Positions 1 to 10,963 of a stretch of 64,000 bases of DNA are shown in pieces (positions within the stretch are counted from its first letter, which is position 1; each line of letters opens with the position of its first letter). The notes beneath the pieces were generated by a model. The model had not been told where the DNA came from. It did no database searches and worked only from the letters and a program-made list of their open reading frames with translations. Origin of the DNA: Maribacter sp. MJ134. Its GTDB lineage: Bacteria; Bacteroidota; Bacteroidia; Flavobacteriales; Flavobacteriaceae. The position numbers and the translations under genes are program-made. Location: contig NZ_CP034570.1 in NCBI RefSeq assembly GCF_003970695.1, forward strand, positions 620,001-684,000. The letters run 5' to 3'.

Positions 1-3000
1 CATAACTATAGTCTCCAAGACCACCATCTGCTGTGGCAAATATTAGTGCAGTACTATCACCGTTACAGTTTATAACAGCTGCTGAGGTATCTAGGCTTAT
101 GTTTAAATCTTCAACAGCGTTAACGGTAATTTCATTCGAAATTATTGAGATACAGTTGAAGCTATCTTGAATATAATATTCATATGGTCCGGCATTAACA
201 TTCTGAAATAGATGTGTGTTTGGACCATTTATTTCATTCATAACATTAAATGAAATACCGTCAGAACTCCATCTATACGGGGCGGTACCACCTGATGCTC
301 TTAACTCTAATTCTGCACCTGATAAACAAGTTAAAGTCTGGGTCGTAACTAGCATACCTGTGGACTGCGTAGGCGCTAAAATTTCAATTATTTCGGAATC
401 ATAGGTGCATCCCATAGCATCTGAAACTGTAATACTATAGAAGCCAGAACCTAGGTTATTAAAGGTTGACCCACTTTGTGAAGCGCTACTGCTGAGCGTG
501 GTAGAGCCAACAGCATCATCCAAACTATGTAATACATAGGTATAAGTAGAACTTACGTTTCTAGGATCTAAACTAAAAGATAAGGCAGCATCCGTATCTC
601 CTTGACATACTAATGGTGTGGAAGAAACATTACCTGAAATTGCATCTGGTACTAAAAGTTCAAACGCATTATTAAAAGTGCTAGGACACCCTAAAGCATC
701 TGTAATATTGATGTTATACTGACCAGCACCCAAGTTGTTGAACAGGTGCGAATTTACTCCTGAAATAGTTGTAGACGTACCAGAAGCATTATGCGTCAGC
801 GTAATGTCATAAGGTGCCTGCCCGCCCAATGGATTTATTGCAGCGCTTCCTTGATCATTGGTACAACCAACATCTATAGTATTTATTGGCCCAAGAGTTA
901 TCGGAGCGCTTGGCGTTGCTATAGTGAATGACCTTACTTGACCACAATTTGGTAAAGCATCTTGGATTACCTCTACCAAGTAGTTACCGGCCGCAATATC
1001 TATGGACGTAGTAGGTCCTAGATTTGAAGATGTACCCGCCATTACCGCGGTACCATCGTCTGAACGGTCAGCAGGTGTGCCATTGGTGTTATAGATGCTC
1101 CAAGAGAAACCTGCGGTATACGTTGCATCTACTATGGTAAGTCTTATCCTTCCATCGTCACCAAAACAAATGGCATCCGAAAGTTTTTCCACTATTAAAT
1201 CGAAAGTGTTTGGTTCATCAACAATATGATTCGCAATTATTTCGCAATCTGTATTTACATTTCTGACAACGAAGGAATAATTACCGGGTTGTAAATCTGT
1301 AAAAATATTCGAAGCTTGGGCAATACCGCTGGGTAACATTCTAAACTCATAATTACCGGGGTTAGTCGTGTAATCGGATAGGCTGCCCGTTACATCAATA
1401 GTAATGTCTTCGCCTAAATTAGTACAGCTAATAGCTTCATCAATATGAACCGTAGCAACATTTAATTGGTCGTATGCAGGTATCGTCACCGTTACTTCTC
1501 CCGTACATCCCATATCATCATAAACTCTTATGATGACATCTCCACCGGCAAAATCTGTATAAATATAATTCGCTGTAGTTCCATTTTGAAGTATGTTTCC
1601 GCTAACATCATCCTCAAATTCAAAGCGAACATAATTTCCTGAACCACCTACTATACTGCCAGAATCTAAAGTAATTGTGGCATTATTGGTGGTATTGTCA
1701 CTAGAACAACCAAATGGTGTTACCGTGGGAATATCAAACGAAATGGCAATTGGTTCACTTACTGGAATATTGCTAAATGTTGTGATACACCCATTAGGAC
1801 CGGTTGCTGTTATTTCATAAGTTCCTTGTGGAAGGTTCTCGAACGAATTGGTACTTGTATTGAATGGAGAAACGTTAGGACTCAGAGCATAACTTAATGG
1901 ATTATTTCCGTTATTTATTTCTGAGATTGAAATGCTACCGTCCGAACCTCCAAAACAAGTTACATCCGAAGGAGTATAAGTGAAATTTGGATTGATCACA
2001 TCTGGTACGTCCACAGTAAAAGTTCTTGCGGGACATGATGGTCTATTGTTGTCATACACCAATACCGTATACGTTCCCGGTGTAGACGTTGTCCATTCTT
2101 CCGGTGAGGTCAGGGTTGTTCTCGTTTCGTTTTCCGGCCCGGTAATCTCATAGTCATAAGATCCTGAACCACTATTAGCCTCGATAGTGATTACGGCATC
2201 AGGACCAAAGGGATTTGGTACGGTGACTATGCTGCAATCCAACGCTTTTGTCTGTACCGCGGAGGCTTGTAAGGTGGGGTATATTTCAGCCGTATCTACA
2301 GCCGTACAACCGTTAGCATCTAATATAGAAATGCTGTAGGAGCCTACCGCGACATTATTGAACGTACCACCATTATCAACATATGTTGTTCCCCCGTCAA
2401 TGGAATATAAATATGGTGCACTACCACCGCTTGCGTTCACGGTAATTCCAAAGGGTGTTGCACAATTGGAAGTGGTAACACTGGCAATCGCAGGGCTTTG
2501 CGAAATATCCATGGATACTGTATGAGACGGTAATGTGGTTACCGGACAACTGAACTGGTCTGCAATAGTTACAAGAACATTGAAGGGTGTGGCCGTTACA
2601 TCGACTAAGTTAGCAATAGGAACTTCAACCATCATGTCAGTTGTTACAATATCCGCAATGAAATTAACGCTACTTAAGGTATAGGTATATGTTCCGCCAC
2701 CACCTTGTGGGTTCTGGATTTCAACCAATCCCGGGTTGGCACAGGTAATATGAGACAGTACGTTAGGCGTAAAGGTAATGGGGTCTAGTTGTTCTAAACG
2801 TAGGTTTTCACTACCGATAGCACAATTATTAGGTGCTGCGCCACTTATTTCAATAAAATAATCTCCCTCCACCAAACTTGCTGGAGTAGGCACAACAAAG
2901 GAATCTCCAGAGGTGAAGGTTGCTACGGTACCAGAAGTTACTAGGGTAGGGGCCACTGCGGAAGTATTCGCAACGCGATATAGATCCCAGTCAAATGTAC

Positions 3001-6000
3001 CTCCCAGTTCTCCTATGTTGTTTTCGGTTACCGTATAGGTTAACTGCCCATTACTAAGGCCGTCACATGTCGGTACGGCAACACCATCAATTTGTATTGG
3101 TGGTGGGGCCAAATCATTTACGTTAACACTACTCTGTCTAATACATGGACTAGAATCACGTACATAAAACACATAGGTTCTTCCAGGTACAAGTCCGGTA
3201 AATACATGGTTTCCAGCTGTAGCCGCTGTCCATACGGTAGTAACATCATTTGGATCAAACCCGACCGGATTGTCCGTATACGTATATTCGTAAGGTGCTA
3301 GGCCCTCCGTACCTTGAACGGTGACCTGTAGGTCATTACAATCTACAACTATAGCGGATATATCTATCCCCAAATCGTCCAAAGGATAAGGGATGGTATA
3401 CCTTGGTAAATCGGTCTGGCAATTGGTGCCTACAACTCGAATAGATGGTTCTACTTCGGTTCCGGAAGCATAGGCGGCTCCGACGAACGTATCGCTAGAT
3501 TGCCAGTTTGAACCACCGTCGGCACTAAATTCTAATGTGCCTAAGGTCAGCGGATAATTGTCTAGCTCAAAACCATAGAGGTTGGGGTCAGGGTCACAGT
3601 TGGCAGGTAAAATAGCTATGATATCCGCTGTAAGCTCATCGGGATTGGTAATCGTTACTGGTGTTTCTGTTCTGTCACAACCGTTTGCATCGGTAACGAT
3701 AATCGTATAGTTGCCCGTGCCAAGGTTAAAATAGTTCTGGGTAGTGGCCACCACGTTCGTATTGGTCTGGTCGGATGCCCCACCGTTGTCCAAATCGATA
3801 ATTTCAATGGTATACGGACTATTGCCAGCAGTGATGTTCACTGCAATGGAACCCGATCCATCATGACATTCTGGAGCAGTCGGGGTTGCCGTGTACGCTA
3901 AGGTAACAGCTGGTTCAACCGTTTCTGTAACCATATACTGGCAATGTGGGTCTATTCCGTTATTGTCCCACACATAAACATCGTAATCCCCATCGTTACC
4001 CGTAGTAACGGCAAACGTATTGGAAGCTCCGAAGTCCGCGAGGACGGGAACGTTTCCTGTAGGCATGAACGCGTATACAAAATCGCCGTCTCCTCCCGTT
4101 GCGTTCACGGTAATACGACCGTCCGCGCAAGAGCTGATATCCACAACATCTACGGTGGCATTAAGATTGGCCTGTATGGTAGTAGATGCTACGGTAGATA
4201 TACAACCAAACGCATCCGTAACTTCAATATCATAACTACCGTTGGATAATCCTGTAAATGTATAGGTAACATCCGTTGCAATGGCAGGTGTTCTCCATGG
4301 CCCTCCATCTATTCGAAATTGATATCCTCCATTTCCTGCATTTACAGTGGCGGTAATGCTAGCATTATTAGAGTCATCGTAACAGGCCGTAGCGGCAAGA
4401 TCAAAATCTATAATCTCGGGTTCCGTAATGGTCACGGGTACGGTTGAAACCACTTCACATCCTTTTTGATCACGCACTCTTACCACGTAATCTCCAGCAG
4501 GAACATTTGGAAACGTACTATTGGACTGAAATGCTGCAATTATACTCGCAGATGTATCTTCTAACTGATAGGAATATCCAGGCGAACCGCCTGTTGCTGA
4601 AGCTTCCAAAGTCCCTCCTGTATTGAAACAGGTGAAATCTGCAGTTTGGCTTAAGGAAGGTACTATTGCGGTTGGTTCGGTCAGTGTGGCAAAAAAATTC
4701 ACTGAGCAGGAAGTATCATTTAATCTACGCACCTCTACGTTGTAGGTACCATCGGCTAAGTTCGCTGTTGTGGTGACCGGTGAAACCAATGAGGAGGACC
4801 AAGTTGTTCCGTCCGTACTATATTCGAAACCGGTTGCAGCATCAAAATTGGACACTTCAAATCGTATGGCACCATCAGCAGCACCACTACAACTTGGGTC
4901 TGTAGTACCCAGAATACTTGCAGAAAATTCTCTATTGTCCTCGACGACTACGGCAAAGGTTGTTGTTTTCTCGCAAATCTCCGGTAATTGTGTAGCTTGG
5001 ATGTCGTCTAGAATCAGCTCATTTCCATCATCACTTGCTTGGAAACTTCTTAGGACAATAGCAACGTTTGTATTTGTGCCGGGATTAAAGATGATTGTTC
5101 TGTTATGCCAGTCATCCGCATCGTTGTTCTTAGGTATTTCTGGAAATACAGTACTGTTTATTACAGTGCCGGAACCATCTACTAATTCAATCTGAATTTC
5201 CGGGTTATTCCCTGCAGAACCCGTTGATCGTAAATTATAGGCCCAGAGAGAGATTTCTATATCCCTATTGGGAAGCACTTCAATATTATTTCTTTCCCAT
5301 ATGATACTCGTAGTGCCCACCAAATTATTACTTGGGTTTATAGCGAAGAAACGTCCGTTCGCCAGTGCAGAATGATCATTAGGATTTCTATAGGCAGGAA
5401 TTGGATTTGTAACATTATTCGTCACAGCATATTCTCCATCTACCAATATACCGGCAGGACCTAGATTACATGTAGTTTCGCTTCCGTTCTGAGGTTCATA
5501 ACAGTAACCGGGACCGACTTCACCGATTTGGGTGGTAGGTCCGGCTCCAAAATTCTCAAAGAAAAGTGTTGTTTGGCCGGGCGTGATACTACTGGAGTAT
5601 TCCACAGTAATATTTTGGGTTCCCGAGGTAACGTTAGTGAACACATTATTAGCTATCGGAGCATTTGCCGTTCCGTTCATAGCGTAGGTGTACGTAAAAT
5701 CACTGGTGTTTGATGGGGTCACGGTTATGGTCCCAGCACCATCACATGCATATTCTACGGTATTGCTAAAACTTGGGTCTGCTGCTGCGCTAGGCACGGT
5801 TAACTCCATATCGTATTCACAACCCAAAGCATCTCTTACGGTGAATTGATGGTTGCCAGGTAAGAGATTTGTGGTATTCACTCCACTGAACGTACCACCG
5901 TTAATACTATATTCATAAGGTGCTTGACCCCCGTTAGTATTGATGATTTTCACCAATGCACCTGCTGGGTTACATGAAGCGTCTTCTATAATAGTTGCCG

Positions 6001-9000
6001 ATGCGGTTAGTCTAAAAGGTTGTACAATTTCATAATCGAAATTTTCTATACATCCGGTTGCCGTAGTCCCGCTGGAATCCATAACCGTGATAGTATAAAT
6101 ACCTGCTGCTAAATTGAAGAAGGTATCCGTATTCTGATACGTGGTGCCGCCATCTAAACTGTACTGATAAGGTGCATTTCCTCCAGTTGCGGTGACCGTC
6201 AACGATGCCGTAGCACTATCGGCACAAACAATTCCAGAATCAGATGCTGAGATGGTAATGGTGCCCAAATCTTCTACGCGTACACTATTTGAAAGCGCAT
6301 CACAACCGTTGCCATCTTTGACAATGAACACATAATCGCCTTCTCCATTAGGGTTTCCGGTATCGCCAAAAAGGAAACTTGCCGTTGTCCGAAATTCTGA
6401 ATCTGGAACGGAGCTTACATCAGTATAACTGGTTACACCGTCTATACTCCAAATGGCCATTTGGTAGTTAGGGCTCGGTAATCCACCTTCAGGCGTTAAG
6501 TTCACAATTCCTGGATTACAGGTAATGTTTTCTGAAGTTACGGCATTTAAAGTAAGTTCCGGTATGGCTGCCACAGTAATATCCCGTGATTCTGAACAAC
6601 CATCTTGTGTACTGGTCACTACCTTGTAGTTCCCAGGGTTTACGTTCAAAAAAGTATATGTATTATCATTGACGGCAAGTTGGCTCGTTACAAAAGAACC
6701 TGCCCCGCCATTACTTCCGTCGTCTATAAAGAGCTCGTAGCTATAGTTTGGCAGTGCGTTCAGTGCAGCAATAGATATCGTGCCTAACTCATTACAATCT
6801 GCAGGTGTAGTCGTGACATCCACATCGAACAATTGTTCTACGATACCAATATCTTCAGTTTCAAAAACACAACTATTGGTAATGGGCGTATTGTCAGCAG
6901 GGTTCAATTGTGTTATCTGTACCTTGTATGAGCCATTATTGGTAATATCAAAGTTAGGACCATTGTTATCGGAAAAAGGAACTACGATATTGTTCGTTAT
7001 AGCATCTAATAACTGAAAACCGTAACCTGCTCCTATATTGGTAATTCTAATATTACCGGGTGTGTCACATAAAATATCCGAAGTATTATAGGTTATGGCT
7101 AAGTCGTTCTTAAAAACATTAAAATAGAAACGACTTACGCAACCGTTCAAATAAGTGATGGAAAGTCGGTATTTGCCAGCCGTATCAACGGTATAATCAC
7201 TTCCCGTACCCACTTGGTTCCAAGTACAACTTAGATTTCTGTTCAAGCAGTCGTCCGGTTGAGCTGTACAACTCGCTTCATCTAACTTTTCCCAGAATAA
7301 CTGTCCGTCAGAAATATTCATTTGTAAAAGAGCGGTATCCGTAGCACCACATAAGAATATTTCGGGAAATTGAGTGGTTCCATCGGTACAATCGGTAAGA
7401 ATTTCGCCCTGTATGTTGTTATCGGGATTTACATCACCGTTCACGGAGTTAAAATAGTCTACTATAGGATTGGTTTGTGTGGTTCCAAAACGCTCAACTG
7501 TGATGCGTTCGGTTAGATCAGGACAGGATCCATTAGATGTTTTTTCTACAATATAATTTCCGACTGCGGTAACCAACAATGTGCTACTATCGTTATCGGG
7601 GTCTCCATCGTTCATAACGGTGTCACCGCTGTCTATTTGGCCATCATTGTTATTATCCAAAGCCCAGGTATAAGTGGTAAAGCCTGCACCTGCTGATAGA
7701 ATAACATTGTCTCCGCAGAGTTGTACCGTCCTAGATTGACTACAATTGGCCAAGTCATTGAAGATACTATTGCTCGCAACTTCTGGAGTAACGGCACAAG
7801 GTGTTGCCGTAGTACCTCCCGTTTCATCCGAGAAGACCGTAGGGTTCAAAATACCCTGATAAGTAGAATATGCCCTGTTTTCCAATAGTGAAGAACAAGC
7901 GTCTATAAAACTTGAACAATTTAAATCAATGGTAACGGTAATCCGTATACTGTATTCAGGATCACCTACTTCAACCAAATTATCCGGTACTTCGAAACTG
8001 ATGATCCCGTTAGAGACATCGTGATCGATTACAGTATTCGGTGCGTTGGTAATGTCGATATTATCTACTGTGATATTATTCGGTAAAACATTTCTGATAA
8101 CGTAGTTGGTTGCATTATCATCTCCCGTATTCTGAAAACGTAATACATATTCTATGGTTTGGCCTAGACTTACATCATTCCCATTAATATCGGTACCTCC
8201 TAAATCTTCCGTGGTATTACCGAGCGCAATGACCGGAGCGAAAACTTGAGCATACGAGGCTGCGTTCACAGAACCGTTAGATGGGTTTACTACGGGTACT
8301 CCTGTACCGTATTCACCACCATCTCCACCATCAGCATTTTCATCCTTGTAAAATTCGTTGGCATCGGTACAACCATCACCGTCGCGATCAAGATCTAAAT
8401 GATCAGGAATTCCGTCACTGTCCGTATCACAATTGGCGGTCAGGAAATTTCCGCGCATGTTTGTTGGTCCAACTACTTCTTGACCAATGACTATTGCATT
8501 ATTTCCTGATGTATTCCAATTTACAGTACTGGCCGGTGTCTCTAAAAACAGGGGTTTAAGAGGTCCGTTGCTGGATGTTGAACCGTAAAGGCTCAATATG
8601 CCCGTCTCATCAATGACTAGTCTTATAATAGGGGTTGAAGCGCTTCCTGTAATGGTCCAGATGTTAGGGTTTCCGTTTTGTCCATACCCAAACCCGTCTT
8701 CAAAACGTACACGGTTCCCAGTACCAGGAATATAGAATTGTATCTCACCGGCTATATCAATGCCGTTTATATTTAAGTTAAACGAGTTATCTAAACGGTA
8801 GATATCGTAAACGAGATAATTTTGAGTACTGGTTATAGTTGCGCTAAAAGGATTTCCGCTTGAAATATTTACATCTAAGGAGTTGCATTCGTCAGTATCG
8901 TAAACCCCGTCATTATCATCATCAATATCGGAGATATCCCTAACACCGTCATTATCAAAATCATTATGGACCACTATCCTTGCAGCAGGCGTGTCCGTTG

Positions 9001-10963
9001 TTATATTCGCATCTACTTGGTCTTGACTATTAGTAGCTGTATTTGTTAAACTCAACAGAGGAAGCGTATCAATTTCATCGGCTTGTACCTCAAGTTCTAA
9101 GAACGCTGTTTCTCCACCGTTCAAAGTACCAATATTCCAATTGTTTCCGATCCAATTACCAGTTATAGTGAAGTTAGAGATTAAGGATAATCCTGCAGGA
9201 ATATTATCCGTTATTTGAAGGTTTGTAACCGGACCAACCCCTAGGTTTCTCACTTTTATGGTGAAAGTCGCAGTTTCGCCTTCGGTTATTTCCGATTTGT
9301 CCACGGTTTTCTCTACAACAACATCTGGGTCACAATACAAAGCATTGATAGATTGCGAATCATAAGTACAGGGTCCCTTGGTTCCTCTAACGAAAAATTC
9401 TCCTGCTCCTGAAGGGGCGTAGCTTGGAGAATTGGCTCCCGGTATCAGCACACCGTCTTCAAACCATTGATAGGCATCAAAATTTCCGGTGGCCTCGAAG
9501 ATTTCCGATCCCACAAAACAACCTGATCCTCCTCTTATTTCCAAAGTAACCTCTGGCACGGTATCGAAACCTGAAAAATAACCGGCAACACCTCTAGCCC
9601 CATTGTAACCAAAAAAGCCCACGGCCATTGGACCTGTTGATTGCACACTTACATTGCCGTTAAGATTGGGAATGTAAAAAGTTTTCCAATCCGTTGAACC
9701 CGCTACTGCATTTGATGCAGGCAGCGTAACCGGTCCGTTTCCATCGGTAACGGAAATATTTGCATCCGGCGTATTTACCGCTGCTATAATTGTGAGTCCT
9801 CCACTCACGGTTGTCCCGGCCATATTTCTAATGTCCGGAATATTGTCCATGACATCTGGTAGTAAACAATTTACGGGAGCTACAAAGTTCAGCCCCTGCG
9901 TGTAAGGGGTGGATGCACCGGCCATACATTGATAGGCGTAGACATCTTTTGAAGTTTGAACTAGCATATTTGCACCTACGGTATTTGAGGAATACAGATT
10001 ACTCGGTATTTCAAAAAATTCTCCGTTGTCTATTGTTGCTATAGGCGTTGCGGAACCATTCACAAAAATCTGTGTATTATCCGAGATGGCAATTAGAAGC
10101 GGAAACTCCGTCCAGCCATTAGCATTACCATTTCCTCGAACAAAAACATATTCCTTGCCCAAACGATTCTCTGGTACCGGTTGGTCAATTCCTGCATCCC
10201 TATTGGTCGCACCAACTTGGCGACCAAAATTCATGGACCCGTTACTAATTACAATGTTTTTGTCAGCAACTATGGATGCCCCTATCCAACCATCTTCGTG
10301 GGCTTGTGTTGGGGTATTGCCAATATATGTTTCATATACAAAAGATTCATTGGCATTAAGTGTAATTTGGTGAGAGTTCGCCGTAATACCGGCTCTGTTA
10401 TTACCCACCCTAAATTCACAACCTGGGTCGTACCCAAAAAGGTCAATGGTAGTATTGTCCTCAGTGGCCATAATACCTAAAGTATTGGATTTGGAAGGAT
10501 GCGACCCTCTATTTGGAACACCACCCCATTTAAAACGCGTTCCCATGGCCACCCTACCTTTTGAGGTCAATGAAGCGGATTGAGCACTACTACTTCCACG
10601 ATAGTTTACATAAAAACGATTACCGCTAGGCGCTTCAAAACGTAATCCGCTATTGTTCAACACAACGCCAGTATTGGCATTATTTACAAGGATAATATTG
10701 TTATCCCCATTGGACATATTAAAAACAGCGGGGTTTACATTAGAAATATTGAAAGTCGCCACTGGAGTATTATTAGTACCTCTGTAAGCATTTACGGTGA
10801 ACGTCACTGGTTCTGGGGTGGATAGATATACTGCCTGTTCCCTGATACCGGCATTATTCTGACCCTGTTTCATCGGAGGGAGATAATGAAGGTCACTTAA
10901 TTGCGCTTTAATAGAAAAACTAAACCCGATGGCAAGAATAAAAAATAGTAACTTTTGGTTCAT
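1..10963 (-). CDS. Giant secreted SprB-repeat adhesin (partial, C-terminus beyond window)
   Basis: This is one uninterrupted frame from ATG at 10963 to the left edge, at least 3654 residues; the frame is the same at both ends. A signal peptide ends near KAQ (residues 19-21). An IgGFc-binding-like region spans about 160-470. A DUF11-like domain follows at about 545-600 (ITEGETATFTIKVRN). Calcium-type DxDxDG repeats lie at about 665-692 and 844-885, and a second DUF11-like domain at about 907-970. From about 1290 on there are SprB-type repeats, each with a Cys and a GGxxPYxYS core. A jelly-roll-like insert (about 1800-2000) interrupts them. Such proteins are exported by the type IX system and move or adhere at the cell surface in gliding Bacteroidota; the sorting domain expected at the C-terminus is not visible here. 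The family call is firm; the exact role (gliding adhesin or other surface protein) is inferred. Confidence 0.9.
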   Translation of the reverse strand, partial: MNQKLLFFILAIGFSFSIKAQLSDLHYLPPMKQGQNNAGIREQAVYLSTPEPVTFTVNAYRGTNNTPVATFNISNVNPAVFNMSNGDNNIILVNNANTGVVLNNSGLRFEAPSGNRFYVNYRGSSSAQSASLTSKGRVAMGTRFKWGGVPNRGSHPSKSNTLGIMATEDNTTIDLFGYDPGCEFRVGNNRAGITANSHQITLNANESFVYETYIGNTPTQAHEDGWIGASIVADKNIVISNGSMNFGRQVGATNRDAGIDQPVPENRLGKEYVFVRGNGNANGWTEFPLLIAISDNTQIFVNGSATPIATIDNGEFFEIPSNLYSSNTVGANMLVQTSKDVYAYQCMAGASTPYTQGLNFVAPVNCLLPDVMDNIPDIRNMAGTTVSGGLTIIAAVNTPDANISVTDGNGPVTLPASNAVAGSTDWKTFYIPNLNGNVSVQSTGPMAVGFFGYNGARGVAGYFSGFDTVPEVTLEIRGGSGCFVGSEIFEATGNFDAYQWFEDGVLIPGANSPSYAPSGAGEFFVRGTKGPCTYDSQSINALYCDPDVVVEKTVDKSEITEGETATFTIKVRNLGVGPVTNLQITDNIPAGLSLISNFTITGNWIGNNWNIGTLNGGETAFLELEVQADEIDTLPLLSLTNTATNSQDQVDANITTDTPAARIVVHNDFDNDGVRDISDIDDDNDGVYDTDECNSLDVNISSGNPFSATITSTQNYLVYDIYRLDNSFNLNINGIDIAGEIQFYIPGTGNRVRFEDGFGYGQNGNPNIWTITGSASTPIIRLVIDETGILSLYGSTSSNGPLKPLFLETPASTVNWNTSGNNAIVIGQEVVGPTNMRGNFLTANCDTDSDGIPDHLDLDRDGDGCTDANEFYKDENADGGDGGEYGTGVPVVNPSNGSVNAASYAQVFAPVIALGNTTEDLGGTDINGNDVSLGQTIEYVLRFQNTGDDNATNYVIRNVLPNNITVDNIDITNAPNTVIDHDVSNGIISFEVPDNLVEVGDPEYSIRITVTIDLNCSSFIDACSSLLENRAYSTYQGILNPTVFSDETGGTTATPCAVTPEVASNSIFNDLANCSQSRTVQLCGDNVILSAGAGFTTYTWALDNNNDGQIDSGDTVMNDGDPDNDSSTLLVTAVGNYIVEKTSNGSCPDLTERITVERFGTTQTNPIVDYFNSVNGDVNPDNNIQGEILTDCTDGTTQFPEIFLCGATDTALLQMNISDGQLFWEKLDEASCTAQPDDCLNRNLSCTWNQVGTGSDYTVDTAGKYRLSITYLNGCVSRFYFNVFKNDLAITYNTSDILCDTPGNIRITNIGAGYGFQLLDAITNNIVVPFSDNNGPNFDITNNGSYKVQITQLNPADNTPITNSCVFETEDIGIVEQLFDVDVTTTPADCNELGTISIAALNALPNYSYELFIDDGSNGGAGSFVTSQLAVNDNTYTFLNVNPGNYKVVTSTQDGCSESRDITVAAIPELTLNAVTSENITCNPGIVNLTPEGGLPSPNYQMAIWSIDGVTSYTDVSSVPDSEFRTTASFLFGDTGNPNGEGDYVFIVKDGNGCDALSNSVRVEDLGTITISASDSGIVCADSATASLTVTATGGNAPYQYSLDGGTTYQNTDTFFNLAAGIYTITVMDSSGTTATGCIENFDYEIVQPFRLTASATIIEDASCNPAGALVKIINTNGGQAPYEYSINGGTFSGVNTTNLLPGNHQFTVRDALGCEYDMELTVPSAAADPSFSNTVEYACDGAGTITVTPSNTSDFTYTYAMNGTANAPIANNVFTNVTSGTQNITVEYSSSITPGQTTLFFENFGAGPTTQIGEVGPGYCYEPQNGSETTCNLGPAGILVDGEYAVTNNVTNPIPAYRNPNDHSALANGRFFAINPSNNLVGTTSIIWERNNIEVLPNRDIEISLWAYNLRSTGSAGNNPEIQIELVDGSGTVINSTVFPEIPKNNDADDWHNRTIIFNPGTNTNVAIVLRSFQASDDGNELILDDIQATQLPEICEKTTTFAVVVEDNREFSASILGTTDPSCSGAADGAIRFEVSNFDAATGFEYSTDGTTWSSSLVSPVTTTANLADGTYNVEVRRLNDTSCSVNFFATLTEPTAIVPSLSQTADFTCFNTGGTLEASATGGSPGYSYQLEDTSASIIAAFQSNSTFPNVPAGDYVVRVRDQKGCEVVSTVPVTITEPEIIDFDLAATACYDDSNNASITATVNAGNGGYQFRIDGGPWRTPAIATDVTYTFTGLSNGSYDIEVTDAFGCISTVASTTIQANLNATVDVVDISSCADGRITVNATGGDGDFVYAFMPTGNVPVLADFGASNTFAVTTGNDGDYDVYVWDNNGIDPHCQYMVTETVEPAVTLAYTATPTAPECHDGSGSIAVNITAGNSPYTIEIIDLDNGGASDQTNTNVVATTQNYFNLGTGNYTIIVTDANGCDRTETPVTITNPDELTADIIAILPANCDPDPNLYGFELDNYPLTLGTLEFSADGGSNWQSSDTFVGAAYASGTEVEPSIRVVGTNCQTDLPRYTIPYPLDDLGIDISAIVVDCNDLQVTVQGTEGLAPYEYTYTDNPVGFDPNDVTTVWTAATAGNHVFTGLVPGRTYVFYVRDSSPCIRQSSVNVNDLAPPPIQIDGVAVPTCDGLSNGQLTYTVTENNIGELGGTFDWDLYRVANTSAVAPTLVTSGTVATFTSGDSFVVPTPASLVEGDYFIEISGAAPNNCAIGSENLRLEQLDPITFTPNVLSHITCANPGLVEIQNPQGGGGTYTYTLSSVNFIADIVTTDMMVEVPIANLVDVTATPFNVLVTIADQFSCPVTTLPSHTVSMDISQSPAIASVTTSNCATPFGITVNASGGSAPYLYSIDGGTTYVDNGGTFNNVAVGSYSISILDANGCTAVDTAEIYPTLQASAVQTKALDCSIVTVPNPFGPDAVITIEANSGSGSYDYEITGPENETRTTLTSPEEWTTSTPGTYTVLVYDNNRPSCPARTFTVDVPDVINPNFTYTPSDVTCFGGSDGSISISEINNGNNPLSYALSPNVSPFNTSTNSFENLPQGTYEITATGPNGCITTFSNIPVSEPIAISFDIPTVTPFGCSSDNTTNNATITLDSGSIVGGSGNYVRFEFEDDVSGNILQNGTTANYIYTDFAGGDVIIRVYDDMGCTGEVTVTIPAYDQLNVATVHIDEAISCTNLGEDITIDVTGSLSDYTTNPGNYEFRMLPSGIAQASNIFTDLQPGNYSFVVRNVNTDCEIIANHIVDEPNTFDLIVEKLSDAICFGDDGRIRLTIVDATYTAGFSWSIYNTNGTPADRSDDGTAVMAGTSSNLGPTTSIDIAAGNYLVEVIQDALPNCGQVRSFTIATPSAPITLGPINTIDVGCTNDQGSAAINPLGGQAPYDITLTHNASGTSTTISGVNSHLFNNLGAGQYNINITDALGCPSTFNNAFELLVPDAISGNVSSTPLVCQGDTDAALSFSLDPRNVSSTYTYVLHSLDDAVGSTTLSSSASQSGSTFNNLGSGFYSITVSDAMGCTYDSEIIEILAPTQSTGMLVTTQTLTCLSGAELELRASGGTAPYRWSSDGISFNVMNEINGPNTHLFQNVNAGPYEYYIQDSFNCISIISNEITVNAVEDLNISLDTSAAVINCNGDSTALIFATADGGLGDYSY

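Noticed and set aside
4770-5195. Rightward frame of 141 codons inside the adhesin region
   Set aside because: It is the shadow of the long leftward SprB-repeat frame, with codon content unlike a real protein.
10026-10373. Rightward frame of 115 codons in the adhesin N-terminus
   Set aside because: Lies opposite the IgGFc-binding-like region, which has a coherent family match; no start signals.
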